Shown here one piece after another: positions 26,459-35,563 of a stretch of 64,000 bases of DNA (position 1 is the first letter of the stretch; every line of letters starts with the position of its first letter). Below the pieces are notes generated by a model. The model did not search any database. It worked only from the letters and a program-made list of their open reading frames with translations, and was not told where the DNA came from. Made by a program: the position numbers and the translations under genes. Source of the stretch: Pannonibacter sp051860505 (GTDB lineage: Bacteria > Pseudomonadota > Alphaproteobacteria > Rhizobiales > Stappiaceae); NCBI RefSeq assembly GCF_051860505.1, contig NZ_JBHYDX010000010.1, positions 81,105-145,104 on the forward strand. The letters run 5' to 3'.

Positions 26459-27097
26459 ATGAGTACGCCAAACGAACCCGCCCGCCACGGCTCGCATGAG
26501 GACGTCTTCGCTCTCGTCATGGGAACGCTGTTCGTCGCCTTCGGGATGCTCATCTGTGCCAAGGCCGAGCTTCTGACCGGCGGCCTCGCGGGCGTTGCCC
26601 TCTTGCTGCAATATGTGACCGGCACGGGGTTCTGGATCTTCTTTGCCCTCGTCAACCTGCCCTTCTTCGTCTTCGCGCCGAAGGTGCTTGGCTGGCCCTT
26701 CACCCTGCGCAGCCTGCTCGCCGTCGCCATGGTGTCCCTGCTGGCCCGGGCGATCTCGTCCTGGATCGTGATCAGCGACATCCATCCGCTGTTTGCCGCC
26801 ATCATGGGCGGCGGCCTTACCGGAACCGGGCTCCTGATGCTGTTCCGCCATGGCACGGCGCTCGGCGGCTTCAACATCCTCGTGCTTTACCTGCAGAACC
26901 GGTTCGGCCTGCGCGCCGGCTACGTGCAGATGGCGCTGGACCTCAGCGTCCTTCTCGCCTCCGCCTTTGTCCTGACCCCGGCCAATCTCGCCTGGTCCGT
27001 GCTGACCGGCGTCCTCGTCAATCTGGTCCTCGCCTTCAACCACCGCCCCGGCCGCTACCAGGCAACCACGGGCGCCGGTGTGCGGCGATCAACCTGA
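26459..27097 (+). CDS. YitT-family-like integral membrane protein
   Basis: A 212-residue inner-membrane protein with five to six hydrophobic segments (about 16-35, 40-60, 64-85, 90-108, 113-130 and 155-190). The N-terminal FGMLICAKAELLTGGLAGVALLLQY and the later GTGLLMLFRHGTALGGFNIL stretches match the YitT/YczE family of uncharacterised membrane proteins. Neither possible ATG (here or nine codons upstream) has a strong ribosome site. Divergent from the cation ATPase, and followed by tRNA-Phe on the other strand. Confidence 0.75.
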   Translation: MSTPNEPARHGSHEDVFALVMGTLFVAFGMLICAKAELLTGGLAGVALLLQYVTGTGFWIFFALVNLPFFVFAPKVLGWPFTLRSLLAVAMVSLLARAISSWIVISDIHPLFAAIMGGGLTGTGLLMLFRHGTALGGFNILVLYLQNRFGLRAGYVQMALDLSVLLASAFVLTPANLAWSVLTGVLVNLVLAFNHRPGRYQATTGAGVRRST

Positions 27098-27215
27098 CGG
27101 AAGCCTGAAGACGGATAGCGGCCCAGACAACTCCAAAAACGTCAATATCCCCATAGGGTTACAAGACCCGTAAGGACTGATGCAGACTGACAAGGATATG
27201 TGGGGAAAAGCGAAA

Positions 27216-27291
27216 TGGTGCCCAGAGCCGGAATCGAACCAGCGACACGCGGATTTTCAATCCGCTGCTCTACCAACTGAGCTATCTGGGC
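27216..27291 (-). tRNA. tRNA-Phe (GAA)
   Basis: A full 76-base cloverleaf with encoded CCA. Acceptor arms GCCCAGA and TCTGGGC pair, the D-loop is AGCTCAGTTGGTAGAGC, the anticodon stem GCGGA/TCCGC holds the loop TTGAAAA with anticodon GAA, and the T arm has GGTTCGATTCC. It decodes Phe codons. Confidence 0.97.
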
Positions 27292-27508
27292 ACTTTTCAA
27301 GACGCTGTCCGTGGTCGAAACCGCCGGAAGCCCGCGTCTTATAGGAGACAAATTTCTCCTTGTCCAGCACCCCGGCAAAACTTTTCAGCCTGGGGAAAAC
27401 TCTTTGGCGACCTCCGTTGCCCGGGGCAATCCTTCCGTCCCATCAAAAGCTTAGGTTAAAAACCGGAACAGGCTCCCATGTCCTGTCCCAGGCCAGTTTT
27501 GGCCCTTG

Positions 27509-27531
27509 CCAGCAGCCCTCAGGGCTGCTGG
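27509..27531 (-). terminator. Hairpin with the FecR-protein stop codon in its loop
   Basis: A perfect 10-bp stem, CCAGCAGCCC and GGGCTGCTGG, whose 3-base loop is the TGA stop of the gene at 27519. A second short stem, GGCCA/TGGCC, follows downstream. No U tract follows, so it may protect the mRNA end or slow the ribosome rather than terminate transcription. Confidence 0.5.
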
Positions 27532-30500
27532 CCGACAACGACGCCGGTGGCACTCCAGGCGCCGTCAAACGCCGAAAAGCCACCGACAACGCCTTCAACC
27601 GGGCTGTTCGGTCCCTCGACCAATGACGCACCAAAACTGCCGGTCATTGTCGCCCCATCTGTGATCGAGCCGGTCATCCGGTTCTTGTCATCCAAGATGC
27701 TTCCGGCAGCGAGTGACGAGGAGAAATCACGCCCGTCAAAATTGGAAATCTCTGCATGACCCGTCCGCGCACCAAAATCCACCGACATGCTGAAATCGCC
27801 GGCCGCCAGATACTGAGCCCCGCCATTGACCACAGATCCGACCGCATGGCCGGAATAGCTGGCGGTGCCAGTCGTCGGCATGTCGCCAGGCCCGAGAATG
27901 CGCCCCGCTGCCCATGTTCCAAGATGCACCTGGTTCAGGACGTCCGGATCTCCGGCGCTGGTGCCCGGAGTCGCGACGCTCGTGCCCCAGTAGCCCCACT
28001 CGAGGAAGGCGCAGGTGCACTTCTGGCCGGCAGCGAAGATGCCGGCATCGCCATTGGCCACCATCGTGGAGGGCAGGAAATAGCTGGTCGCCTTGGTCCC
28101 GTAGGAGGTGTTGCCGTCGTTGCCCTCGATCGTGGGCGTGCTGTAGTTGGAGTTGCTCTCCAACGCTGCATAGCGATCATCGTCGATGAACACCGACCGG
28201 CGTGGATCTTCAATGGCGGCGGATTCATCGCCGAAGCTGATGTCCATGGACATGGCCTGGTCGGTGCTGCTGTCCGGATCATCCTGATACCCGGTCTCGG
28301 TCAGCCGCATCTCAGCATTGACCGACTTGCGGGCCGCATCAAACTCGACCGACATCTCCATAGGATGCAGCGAGGTCAGCGCTGTCGCCTTCAGCCCGCC
28401 GACGCCATTGGGCTGCTGCAACACGCCGGCCGCATAGCCCGCAAGGCCTCGATCGGAGCGGGTCAGGCCGGTGCTGTCGACGGACGACTGCAGGTTGGCG
28501 ATGTGCATCGAACTTGCAAACTGCTTCGGCGGCGTGATGCCTGCGGGCACCACCGCAAAGCTGTCGTGATAGGGCTCATTGCCCAGATCTGCGCTCAGGA
28601 TGAAATTCTGCGCGTTGTTGCCAAAGGCATGCGCCCCGTCGGGACCAGCCACCGACCTGATCCGGCCCGAGAAATTGGCTGAGCTGTCGACGCCGGACGA
28701 ACGGTAGCCGCCGCGCCGGTTCCCCTGCAGTTTCAGAGACAGCGTGTCATCGAAAACCTCGCCAGCGAACAGGCTGACCACGGATTTCTGCGCATTGCCC
28801 TGCCCGTCGATCAGGAAGGACGAGGCAAGCCCGAGCGGCCGCGTTGTTGCAGACGAGCCTGTTCCATCCAGCACGGTCAGTCCGCTGCTGCGCACACCGG
28901 CCATGAAGTCGGAGCCGAGCGCTTCTGAGGCGACCGGGTTCATGAACAGCGCCTTTGAACCGAGGATCTGGCGCGTGCCGCCGCTTTCGTCCTCACCAAA
29001 GCGGATCGCCTGCTGCATGTCGCCTTCCAGCGTATACGTCCGCAGCTTCGGCGTGCCGCTGGTCACCACCATTGACGAGAAACTCGTCGGCGTTCCGCCA
29101 AACAGGAAGCGGATATCGCCAAGATCTCCTTCAAACGTCGGCGTGGTTTCCGGCGTGTCCGCCGCCTGATAGACGAGCGCGAAGAAGTTATGCGCCCCGC
29201 GGTAATAGGCACCGCGCCCGATGTGGGTGATCGTGCCCTGTGTCGACGCATCGATCGTCGGCAGGATCGGCACGCTGTCGATTGCCAGGGCGCCGAAATG
29301 CTTGCCGCTGCTGGTGATGGCCGACAGGAAGTAATGCATCCCGCTGGACGTTGGAACCGGCACGGACATCTGCTCGCCATTGGCCGCGCCGCGCAGGATC
29401 GCGCCATCGGTCGTGGCGTCGCCGGACATCGCAGCATTGCCATTCGACTGCAGGGTGAGCGTCGCATCCTGTGTCGTGGTGCTGTTGTTGCCGAGAATGC
29501 CTTGTGCGCCCGGATTGGAGACGATCACCGATCCGCCCGGCACCTCATAAAAGCTCGAACTGCCGAACAGGACACGGGTTTGCACATCCTGCGTGATCGG
29601 CGAGGGCGTTGGGGTCGGCTCCGGTGTCGGCGTCGGGGTTGGCTCCGGGGTCGGCTCCGGCTTGGTCGGCTCGTTCGGATCCGGTGTTGGGTCGGGATCG
29701 GGGTTGGGGTTGGGAGTCGGACTTGGTCCCGGGTCCGGCGCTGGATCAGGCGCAGGATCCCGCTTCACGTCCGGCAACTTGTCGAGCTGGGCCACCTGGA
29801 GCAGTCGGGGTTCGATCTGCTCAAGCTCAGTCGCCCGCACCACCTGCGGCTTGGGCACAGGCACCGCCCGCACCACACCAAGCCCGGAGTTGACGGACTG
29901 GATGCCGGAATTGGCGACCCGGTTGTCGGTTGGCGGCTTCGGGATGCCACCATTTTGCCCGGGCCGCCCCCCCAGGGCATTCTGGATGCCGCCCAGATCG
30001 GCGCGCGTGGTGCGCCGCACCGCGCTGCCCTGGCCCCCGACCGCAATCGTGTATCCGGCCTCATAGACACGTTCGCGACTGCCGTTGCGGCCGGCGAAGG
30101 TCAGTTCCTTGCCGTAGATCAGCGAAAAGGTTGCTCCGTCGCCGCGCACATCCATGTTGGCGATGCCACCACGAATGCCGATGGTCCCGACCGGCGTCCT
30201 CACATTCACCCCGTCCGGGCCCTTGGACAGTTTGCCGCCAACGAACCGCGCCACGCCCTTTCCGAAGGAGGCCACCAGTTTCCCCGTGCCGGCCGCCGGA
30301 TCGTAGACGAACTCATCAATGACCAGATCCGAGTTGGCCCCGACGGTAAAGGTCGATCCATCGACCAGCAGCACCTGGACAAGGCCGGATCCGCCGGTCT
30401 CGATGCGTTCCCTGAAGATGATGTTGTTGCCGAGGATGATCGTGCGTGTCGGGCGGCCCGGCGGTGTTCCCTGCGCCTCGCGGTTGACAGCGGCCGCAAC

Positions 30501-30587
30501 ACCGACATCCTGAGCGGCAAGCGCCGGGGTCGCGGCGCTCCCCAGCGACGTGATGGCAAGAAGAGTAGCAACAAGGCGCGTGTTCAT
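27519..30587 (-). CDS. Large exported FecR-domain protein with TbpB-like C-terminal barrel (candidate T11SS cargo)
   Basis: A 1022-residue exported protein. The signal peptide (MNTRLVATLLAITSLGSAAT, cut near ALA-A, about residue 25) has no lipobox Cys. A FecR domain follows (about 45-180; ETGGSGLVQVLLVDGSTFTV, then RTPVGTIGIRGGIANMDVRG). A Pro-rich linker of repeated PDP/PTP units spans about 276-331. The rest is beta-rich; the last 100 residues (DFSMSVDFGARTGHAEISNF, then GSFGASLVEGPNSPVEGVVGGFS) resemble the barrel of transferrin-binding-protein-B-like proteins. A CxC pair lies in the segment GQKCTCAFLEWGYW. The ATG has GGGAG eight bases upstream. The neighbour is a Slam-like outer-membrane protein, which suggests surface export; ligand unknown. 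Confidence 0.78.
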   Translation of the reverse strand: MNTRLVATLLAITSLGSAATPALAAQDVGVAAAVNREAQGTPPGRPTRTIILGNNIIFRERIETGGSGLVQVLLVDGSTFTVGANSDLVIDEFVYDPAAGTGKLVASFGKGVARFVGGKLSKGPDGVNVRTPVGTIGIRGGIANMDVRGDGATFSLIYGKELTFAGRNGSRERVYEAGYTIAVGGQGSAVRRTTRADLGGIQNALGGRPGQNGGIPKPPTDNRVANSGIQSVNSGLGVVRAVPVPKPQVVRATELEQIEPRLLQVAQLDKLPDVKRDPAPDPAPDPGPSPTPNPNPDPDPTPDPNEPTKPEPTPEPTPTPTPEPTPTPSPITQDVQTRVLFGSSSFYEVPGGSVIVSNPGAQGILGNNSTTTQDATLTLQSNGNAAMSGDATTDGAILRGAANGEQMSVPVPTSSGMHYFLSAITSSGKHFGALAIDSVPILPTIDASTQGTITHIGRGAYYRGAHNFFALVYQAADTPETTPTFEGDLGDIRFLFGGTPTSFSSMVVTSGTPKLRTYTLEGDMQQAIRFGEDESGGTRQILGSKALFMNPVASEALGSDFMAGVRSSGLTVLDGTGSSATTRPLGLASSFLIDGQGNAQKSVVSLFAGEVFDDTLSLKLQGNRRGGYRSSGVDSSANFSGRIRSVAGPDGAHAFGNNAQNFILSADLGNEPYHDSFAVVPAGITPPKQFASSMHIANLQSSVDSTGLTRSDRGLAGYAAGVLQQPNGVGGLKATALTSLHPMEMSVEFDAARKSVNAEMRLTETGYQDDPDSSTDQAMSMDISFGDESAAIEDPRRSVFIDDDRYAALESNSNYSTPTIEGNDGNTSYGTKATSYFLPSTMVANGDAGIFAAGQKCTCAFLEWGYWGTSVATPGTSAGDPDVLNQVHLGTWAAGRILGPGDMPTTGTASYSGHAVGSVVNGGAQYLAAGDFSMSVDFGARTGHAEISNFDGRDFSSSLAAGSILDDKNRMTGSITDGATMTGSFGASLVEGPNSPVEGVVGGFSAFDGAWSATGVVVGQQP

Positions 30588-30610
30588 CGGTGACACTCCC
30601 GGATCAGCGA

Positions 30611-30636
30611 ATGTTCAACCGTCTTCGGTTGAACAT
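30611..30636. repeat. Inverted repeat upstream of the FecR-domain gene
   Basis: A perfect 11-bp inverted repeat, ATGTTCAACCG and CGGTTGAACAT, around TCTT, 24 bases before the FecR-protein start. A second one, GCGTTCA/TGAACGC, lies at 30678-30693. Both share a GTTCA core. They fill the 118-base gap after the Slam-like gene and could act as operators or as an attenuating hairpin. Confidence 0.55.
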
Positions 30637-30705
30637 CCATGAGCTGATCACCTTCTGTATGTTGGAGCAGCTTGGACGCGTTCACCTGAACGCATCCGGG
30701 ATGCT

Positions 30706-32124
30706 CTAGAACCGCTGCATCAGCGACACCATGCCGAGGGCATTGGTGTAGTCGTTCAGATCATAGTTCGACTGCTGCCTGCGGACCTCGCCGGTCAGGG
30801 CAACGGCCGTTCCCTTGCTGCCGATCGGCACGGTCAACACCGAACGCGCCCAGGCCTCGTTGTCGCGCTGGCTGCGGTTCCGATTGATCAGCGGATCCGG
30901 CTTGGAGAAGGCCCGGCGGCTGTAGCCCGCTTCCAGGTCAATCGACCAGGGCCCGGCCTCCGCACCAAACGGCGAGGCAAAGCGATAGGTCAGACCGGCC
31001 GAGACGCCGCCTTCCAGGCTGCGTTTCCAGGCAACCTGGGCGTCCTCATAATCAAGCAACAGCGACAGCCGACCCGTAAAAGCGGCGGTGAAACGGTGAT
31101 GATAGGTCGAAATCGCCCGTATGGCATAGCCGGCCCGGTCGGAGGCGGTCGGATAGCGGACCGTGTCATTGAACCAGCGCCGGCGCAGCTCAAGCCGGGT
31201 GTTGATCTCGTCCTTGCCCAACACCTGCATACCGAGCCGCACGCCAGCCCCGACCGCGCCGCTGTAGTTGGCTCCATCCAGGCGGATGCCGTTGGCGATG
31301 CCATACAGCCCAAGCCGCGCATCATCGATCCCGAACCGGGCGAGGTTCAAGGTCGGACCAAAGGTCAACTCGGCCATTTCCGTGTTGAGCCGGTCCAGTT
31401 TGCCGTAGCGCGCACCGTAGAACACGAGGTCCGCTTCCAGCGTGTCGCCCTGCAGGCCGAGATCATAGGAAAAATGCACATTGCCCGAGACGAAGCCATT
31501 GACGTCCGACCGCCCGGTCGCCGTGTCGTCGAGCAGGAAGGTGTTGCCGTTCAACTGGATGCGCCGCCCTTCGGGCGAGGCATTGGCGTTTGACTGGACC
31601 CGCACGCCGGTCGCCAGCATGCCGCTCAGCTTCGCCGGCGCTTCCTTCCTCGCAATGGCGGCGAGATACATCTCGACCCGTTCGGCCACCTGCGGCGGCA
31701 CGTTGGGCGCGGTCAGGGCGCTCTCGAAATAGGTCGCGGCCACGTCCTCCGCGCCAAGGCGGAGATACAGAACTCCCAGTTCCAGTTGCACGCGCGGCAG
31801 GCCCGGCGCAAACACCAGCATCCGCTCCAGCGTGCTGATCGCCGCCTCATGGTCGCCAATACGGGCCGAGACCATGGCATACTCAAAAGCCGTGTCGAGA
31901 TTGGCAGGATCGGCAAGCGAGGCCGTCAGCAGCGCTGCCTGGCGTGCCTTCAATTCAGGCGTGCCGAAGACCGCCCCTTGCGCATGCACAGGCGAAGCCT
32001 GCGGCAGGATCACAGCCGCAGCACTGAGAAGACACCAAAGGCCGACCCACCGGCCCCGACCGCAGCCGCGCCAGCCCTCTCGGCGCGCCTTGCCGGCCAC
32101 TCCGTCACCGAATGCCAACACCAA
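30706..32124 (-). CDS. Slam-like outer-membrane protein (TPR domain plus beta-barrel)
   Basis: A 472-residue protein. After a signal-like hydrophobic stretch (VGLWCLLSAAAVILP, cut near VHAQ, about residue 49), TPR-like helices follow (about 60-150: FEYAMVSARIGDHEAAISTLERML; LELGVLYLRLGAEDVAATYFESAL). From about 165 to the end are amphipathic beta strands with the GVRVQSNANASP entry motif and a terminal Phe (SLMQRF), as in outer-membrane barrels. This plan is that of surface lipoprotein assembly modifiers (DUF560, type XI secretion). It precedes the FecR/TbpB-like gene on the same strand and is probably its exporter. The start is uncertain (TTG here; GTG one codon later or at 32100). Confidence 0.75.
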   Translation of the reverse strand: MVLAFGDGVAGKARREGWRGCGRGRWVGLWCLLSAAAVILPQASPVHAQGAVFGTPELKARQAALLTASLADPANLDTAFEYAMVSARIGDHEAAISTLERMLVFAPGLPRVQLELGVLYLRLGAEDVAATYFESALTAPNVPPQVAERVEMYLAAIARKEAPAKLSGMLATGVRVQSNANASPEGRRIQLNGNTFLLDDTATGRSDVNGFVSGNVHFSYDLGLQGDTLEADLVFYGARYGKLDRLNTEMAELTFGPTLNLARFGIDDARLGLYGIANGIRLDGANYSGAVGAGVRLGMQVLGKDEINTRLELRRRWFNDTVRYPTASDRAGYAIRAISTYHHRFTAAFTGRLSLLLDYEDAQVAWKRSLEGGVSAGLTYRFASPFGAEAGPWSIDLEAGYSRRAFSKPDPLINRNRSQRDNEAWARSVLTVPIGSKGTAVALTGEVRRQQSNYDLNDYTNALGMVSLMQRF

Positions 32125-32290
32125 ACCCCACCACCTGGAAATTACTTAACTGATCGTAAATTTTGCCCTGCGGGTCAGGAATACAGGATAGCGTTCTATG
32201 AGGCAAAGGATCGTGTGCAGCGCATCGGAAATTCTGCTGACGAAATCCCGTCTACCCGCGACGGCGAGAGGTATCAAGCTCTTCGAACAA

Positions 32291-32328
32291 AACGAAAAAA
32301 TGGCGCGCCGGAGAACCGGCACGCCATT
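32291..32328 (-). terminator. Intrinsic terminator after the 5'-nucleotidase gene
   Basis: On the minus strand, AATGGCG-x-GCCGG pairs with CCGGC-x-CGCCATT across a 4-base loop with one mismatch (32299-32328), followed by TTTTTTCGTT. It lies about 35 bases past the stop of the nucleotidase gene and separates it from the Slam-like gene. Confidence 0.85.
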
Positions 32329-32363
32329 CCAGACCCATCCGACACTTTCGGGGTCTATTCCCC

Positions 32364-33977
32364 TTACTTCACCTCGGTCACACGGCCGTCGGTGTAGGGC
32401 GTGTAGTCCTTCGCGCCCGCGATGAACTCGGCCACAACCTCTTCAAGGCCCGGACCGTAGTCATAAGCGTTGATCCCGGCCTTGGCGAAAACGCCATACC
32501 CGTCACCGCCGCCCCGCATGTAGTTGTTGGTGGCAACGCCGTAGATCTTTTCCGGATCCAGCGGCTTCCAGTTGCCATCTTCCATCACTTCAACAGTGAT
32601 GATGCGGCCTTCGCCAGCCGGCTTTGCTCGGGTCCACTTGTAGCGCAGGCCCGAGACCTGCGGGAACCGGCCAGCGCCTTCCTCGACCTTCGACACGCCA
32701 TTCTCAAGGGCAGCGATCACATCGGAACCCTTGAGCTGGAAGGTCGCCAGGCTGTTCTGGAACGGCAGAACCGTCAGCACTTCGCCCATGGTGACTTCGC
32801 CTGCGTCAATCGACGTGCGCAAGCCGCCGCCGTTCTGGATTGCGATCTGGATACCCTGGCCCTTGACCCGCTCCAGCATGGCATCGGCGACGAGGTTGCC
32901 CATCTGGCACTCGCCAGCCCGGCACGTGTCACGTGAGCCGTCGATGGCTGCAGCGGACGTGCCGATCACCTTGGCGCGGACTTCTTCCAGCGGCTTGGCC
33001 AGTTCGGCAACGCGAGCCACGACGGCCGCATCCGGTTCGACGCTGTTGTCGAGCAGGATCGGCTCGCCCTTGGCGGAGATCAGGTTGCCGGCATCGTCAA
33101 AGGTCAGTTCGACTTCGCCGACATACTTGCTGTAGGCATAGGCCTGGACGATCGGAACGTCCTTGCCGGCCGGGTTGGTGACCAGGGTCGGATAGGGACC
33201 TGCGGCCTTGTCATTGGTGTTGGACAGCAGCGTATGCGAGTGACCACCGACGATGGCATCGATACCGGCGACGCTTGCAGCGATTTCCTTGTCGCGCGGC
33301 AGGCCGACGTGTGTCAGAGCGATGATCTTGTTGATGCCGGCCAGTTCGAAGGCGTCGACGACGCCTTTGAGATAGTCCTCAGACTTGATGAAACGAACGC
33401 CCTTGCCCGGCGAAGACGTCTCGCCGGTATCTTCAGCCAGGGTCGAGACGATCGCCAGTTTCTCCCCACCAACGTCGAGCACCACGGCACCCGGAACACG
33501 GCCCTTCAGCAGCGGCTCGCCGGCAACATCGATGTTGCCCGAGATCACCGGGAACTTGACCAGATCGAGGAAGTCGGCGAGGCCCTTCGGACCATCATCG
33601 AACTCGTGGTTGCCGACGGCCATCACATCATAGCCGATGAGGTTCATGAACTCGGCCGAGTCCTTGCCCTTGTAGGTGGTGTAGAACAGCGAGCCCTGGA
33701 ACTGGTCACCAGCGTCGAGCACGATCACGTTCTTGCCCTCGGCCGCCAGAGCCTTCCGGCGCTCGTCGATCTTGGCCTTTACGCGGGCAACGCCGCCAAA
33801 GCATTCGCCCTTCTGGTCCTCTTCCGCGCTGCAGCCCGAATCGAATTTATTGATCTGTTCGATGCGGCTATGCAGGTCGTTCGTATGCAGGATCGTTACG
33901 GAATAATCTGCCAGCGCAGCCCCGCCCATCGCCAGCGCGGCGAAAAGGGCAGTGGCACCGAGAAGCATGTTCTTCAT
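32364..33977 (-). CDS. Periplasmic 5'-nucleotidase / UshA-like metallophosphoesterase
   Basis: A 537-residue exported enzyme that dephosphorylates nucleotides or related phosphoesters in the periplasm. The signal peptide is MKNMLLGATALFAALAMGGAALA (about 23 residues). Metal motifs follow in order: HTNDLHSR (Asp34, His36), DAGDQFQG, GNHEFDDG (122-129) and GGHSHT. The C-terminal 5'-nucleotidase domain has NGGGLRTSIDAG and NNYMRGGGDGY for substrate stacking. The ATG with GAGG upstream gives the signal peptide; a 43-codon upstream extension is not credible. Four Cys (about residues 49, 59 and two in DTCRAGEC) may form disulfides. Confidence 0.92.
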   Translation of the reverse strand: MKNMLLGATALFAALAMGGAALADYSVTILHTNDLHSRIEQINKFDSGCSAEEDQKGECFGGVARVKAKIDERRKALAAEGKNVIVLDAGDQFQGSLFYTTYKGKDSAEFMNLIGYDVMAVGNHEFDDGPKGLADFLDLVKFPVISGNIDVAGEPLLKGRVPGAVVLDVGGEKLAIVSTLAEDTGETSSPGKGVRFIKSEDYLKGVVDAFELAGINKIIALTHVGLPRDKEIAASVAGIDAIVGGHSHTLLSNTNDKAAGPYPTLVTNPAGKDVPIVQAYAYSKYVGEVELTFDDAGNLISAKGEPILLDNSVEPDAAVVARVAELAKPLEEVRAKVIGTSAAAIDGSRDTCRAGECQMGNLVADAMLERVKGQGIQIAIQNGGGLRTSIDAGEVTMGEVLTVLPFQNSLATFQLKGSDVIAALENGVSKVEEGAGRFPQVSGLRYKWTRAKPAGEGRIITVEVMEDGNWKPLDPEKIYGVATNNYMRGGGDGYGVFAKAGINAYDYGPGLEEVVAEFIAGAKDYTPYTDGRVTEVK

Positions 33978-34224
33978 GATCGCCTCGCCAAAAAACACGG
34001 ACCTTGAAGTCCTGTTACACTCATGGGGCGTAGCACAGCACTGCGACGCTTTTGTTGCTGCGTCATCTTGGTGGCACCCGCACGGCGCGTGCAAGTTCGT
34101 GGCCACACGCGCCGACCAGCCTCAGCCAGTTGCGGTTGGCCTATTCAAAAGCGGAAAAATTTTCAGGACAAGTGAAATTTTGCAAGCCGGCTAATAAATT
34201 TCCGCCCCTTGCGCAACGCCAGCC

Positions 34225-34446
34225 TCAGCTCTGGTCGTCGCCTTCCGACAGATCATCGAACTCGACAACAGGAATACCGTAGCCGCCCGAGAGCCAGCGA
34301 TTGAGGTCCACTTTGGCGCAACGGTCGCTGCAGAAGGGATGGTCTGCCGGCGTGGACATTTTCGCGCAGACCGGACATGGCCGCAGCCGACGCGCTGGCC
34401 CCTCGCCGGCTTTGCCTTGTCCGCCGATGTTGTTGCTGTCGCTCAC
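34225..34446 (-). CDS. yacG: DNA gyrase inhibitor YacG
   Basis: A 73-residue zinc protein. The ligands are Cys24, Cys27, Cys39 and Cys43 in CPVC...FCSDRC, followed by the family motif KVDLNRWLSGGYGIPV. It binds gyrase and blocks DNA binding in E. coli. The GTG start has GAGGGG upstream and lies 8 bases past the maf stop. The frame is open much further back inside maf, but only this start gives the family length. Confidence 0.92.
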   Translation of the reverse strand: MSDSNNIGGQGKAGEGPARRLRPCPVCAKMSTPADHPFCSDRCAKVDLNRWLSGGYGIPVVEFDDLSEGDDQS

Positions 34447-34454
34447 GGATCCCC

Positions 34455-35096
34455 TCACGCAGGCAGGTGCAGAGGATCGCGCCAGAGCGTCCGGACATCG
34501 ATGCCGGCCGAAGACAGGAGGCTCATCGTCTCGTAGAGCGGCAGGCCAACCACGTTTGGATAGGACCCGACCAGCTTGACGACGAAGGCCCCGGCCAGGC
34601 CCTGGATGGCATAGCCACCCGCCTTGCCCCGCCATTCACCGGACGCCAGATAGTCATCGCCTTCCTGACGCGACAACTTCTTGAAGCGCACGCGCGTCTC
34701 GACGATCTTGTGGCGGAGCCCACCTCCCGGCAAGGCCACGGCAAGGCCAGTATAGACACGATGGCCGCGCCCGGACAGCAAGCCGAGACAAGCCTCGGCC
34801 TGGTCGATCGTCTCGGCCTTCGGCAGGATGCGGCGGCCGACGGCAACCACGGTGTCAGCCGCCAGGACGACGCAGGGCGCCAGATCGGCCTGCCCGTCCG
34901 CCTGGTCCCGAACGGCTTTCGCCTTCAGGCGGGCAAGACGAACGGCCAGCGCCCGCGGGGTTTCCCCGCGCTGCGGCGTTTCATCGAGGTCGGCAGGGAT
35001 CAGGTGGCGCGGGTCGATGCCGATCTGCTGCAGCAACGCCAAGCGGCGCGGCGAGGCAGAGGCCAGGATCAGCGGAACTTGTGCGGCATCGCTCAT
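34455..35096 (-). CDS. maf: Maf-like nucleoside triphosphate pyrophosphatase
   Basis: A 213-residue enzyme that hydrolyses non-canonical or excess nucleoside triphosphates to monophosphates. The phosphate-binding signature SASPRR (residues 13-18) follows LILA at the N-terminus. The catalytic AADTVVAVG and the later GKAGGYAIQGLAGAFVVKLVGSYPNVVGLPL stretches are family hallmarks. Lies between infA and yacG on the same strand, an arrangement common in alphaproteobacteria. Confidence 0.94.
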   Translation of the reverse strand: MSDAAQVPLILASASPRRLALLQQIGIDPRHLIPADLDETPQRGETPRALAVRLARLKAKAVRDQADGQADLAPCVVLAADTVVAVGRRILPKAETIDQAEACLGLLSGRGHRVYTGLAVALPGGGLRHKIVETRVRFKKLSRQEGDDYLASGEWRGKAGGYAIQGLAGAFVVKLVGSYPNVVGLPLYETMSLLSSAGIDVRTLWRDPLHLPA

Positions 35097-35131
35097 GTTG
35101 ATCTTGATCGTCCCCGCTGCCGGAATACCGC

Positions 35132-35350
35132 TTACTTGAAGCGGTAGGTAATGCGGCCCTTGGTCAGGTCGTACGGGGTCATCTCGACGAGAACCCGGTC
35201 ACCGGCCAGCACGCGGATGCGGTTCTTGCGCATGCGGCCAGCAGTGTGGGCGATGATCTCGTGGTCGTTTTCGAGTTTCACGCGAAAGGTCGCGTTGGGC
35301 AGCAGTTCAGTGACTACGCCCGGAAACTCCAGAATTTCTTCCTTGGCCAT
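35132..35350 (-). CDS. infA: Translation initiation factor IF-1
   Basis: A 72-residue OB-fold protein that occupies the ribosomal A site during initiation. The sequence MAKEEILEFPGVVTELLPNA ... RVKLENDHEIIAHTAGRMRKNRIRVLAGDRVLVEMTPYDL is IF-1 throughout, and the length is exact. The upstream ribosome site is weak (GGGATACC). It starts the infA-maf-yacG run; an AT-richer gap of 213 bases to the phosphatase gene probably holds its promoter. Confidence 0.97.
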   Translation of the reverse strand: MAKEEILEFPGVVTELLPNATFRVKLENDHEIIAHTAGRMRKNRIRVLAGDRVLVEMTPYDLTKGRITYRFK

Positions 35351-35563
35351 ATGGTATCCCGGTCAAACCGTTCTTGAAAGTGCGCGGAACCTAACGGATC
35401 GCGCCTCGAATGTGAACAACGCAATTTCCGCGCAGGAGCGCTTTTCTCACCCGAAGCGGAAACAGAGGTTCGTCTTGCAAAAGCCCGCAGCACACAAGGG
35501 CTAACGCGCGAAGGCCAACCATCACAGGCCGGCAGCATGAACCTTTACAGGATGCGGTACATA

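Noticed and set aside
27519..30587. FecR-domain protein as an anti-sigma factor
   Set aside because: It has a cleavable signal peptide, no inner-membrane segment like FecR and no sigma factor gene beside it; the C-terminal barrel and Slam-like neighbour fit an exported cargo better.
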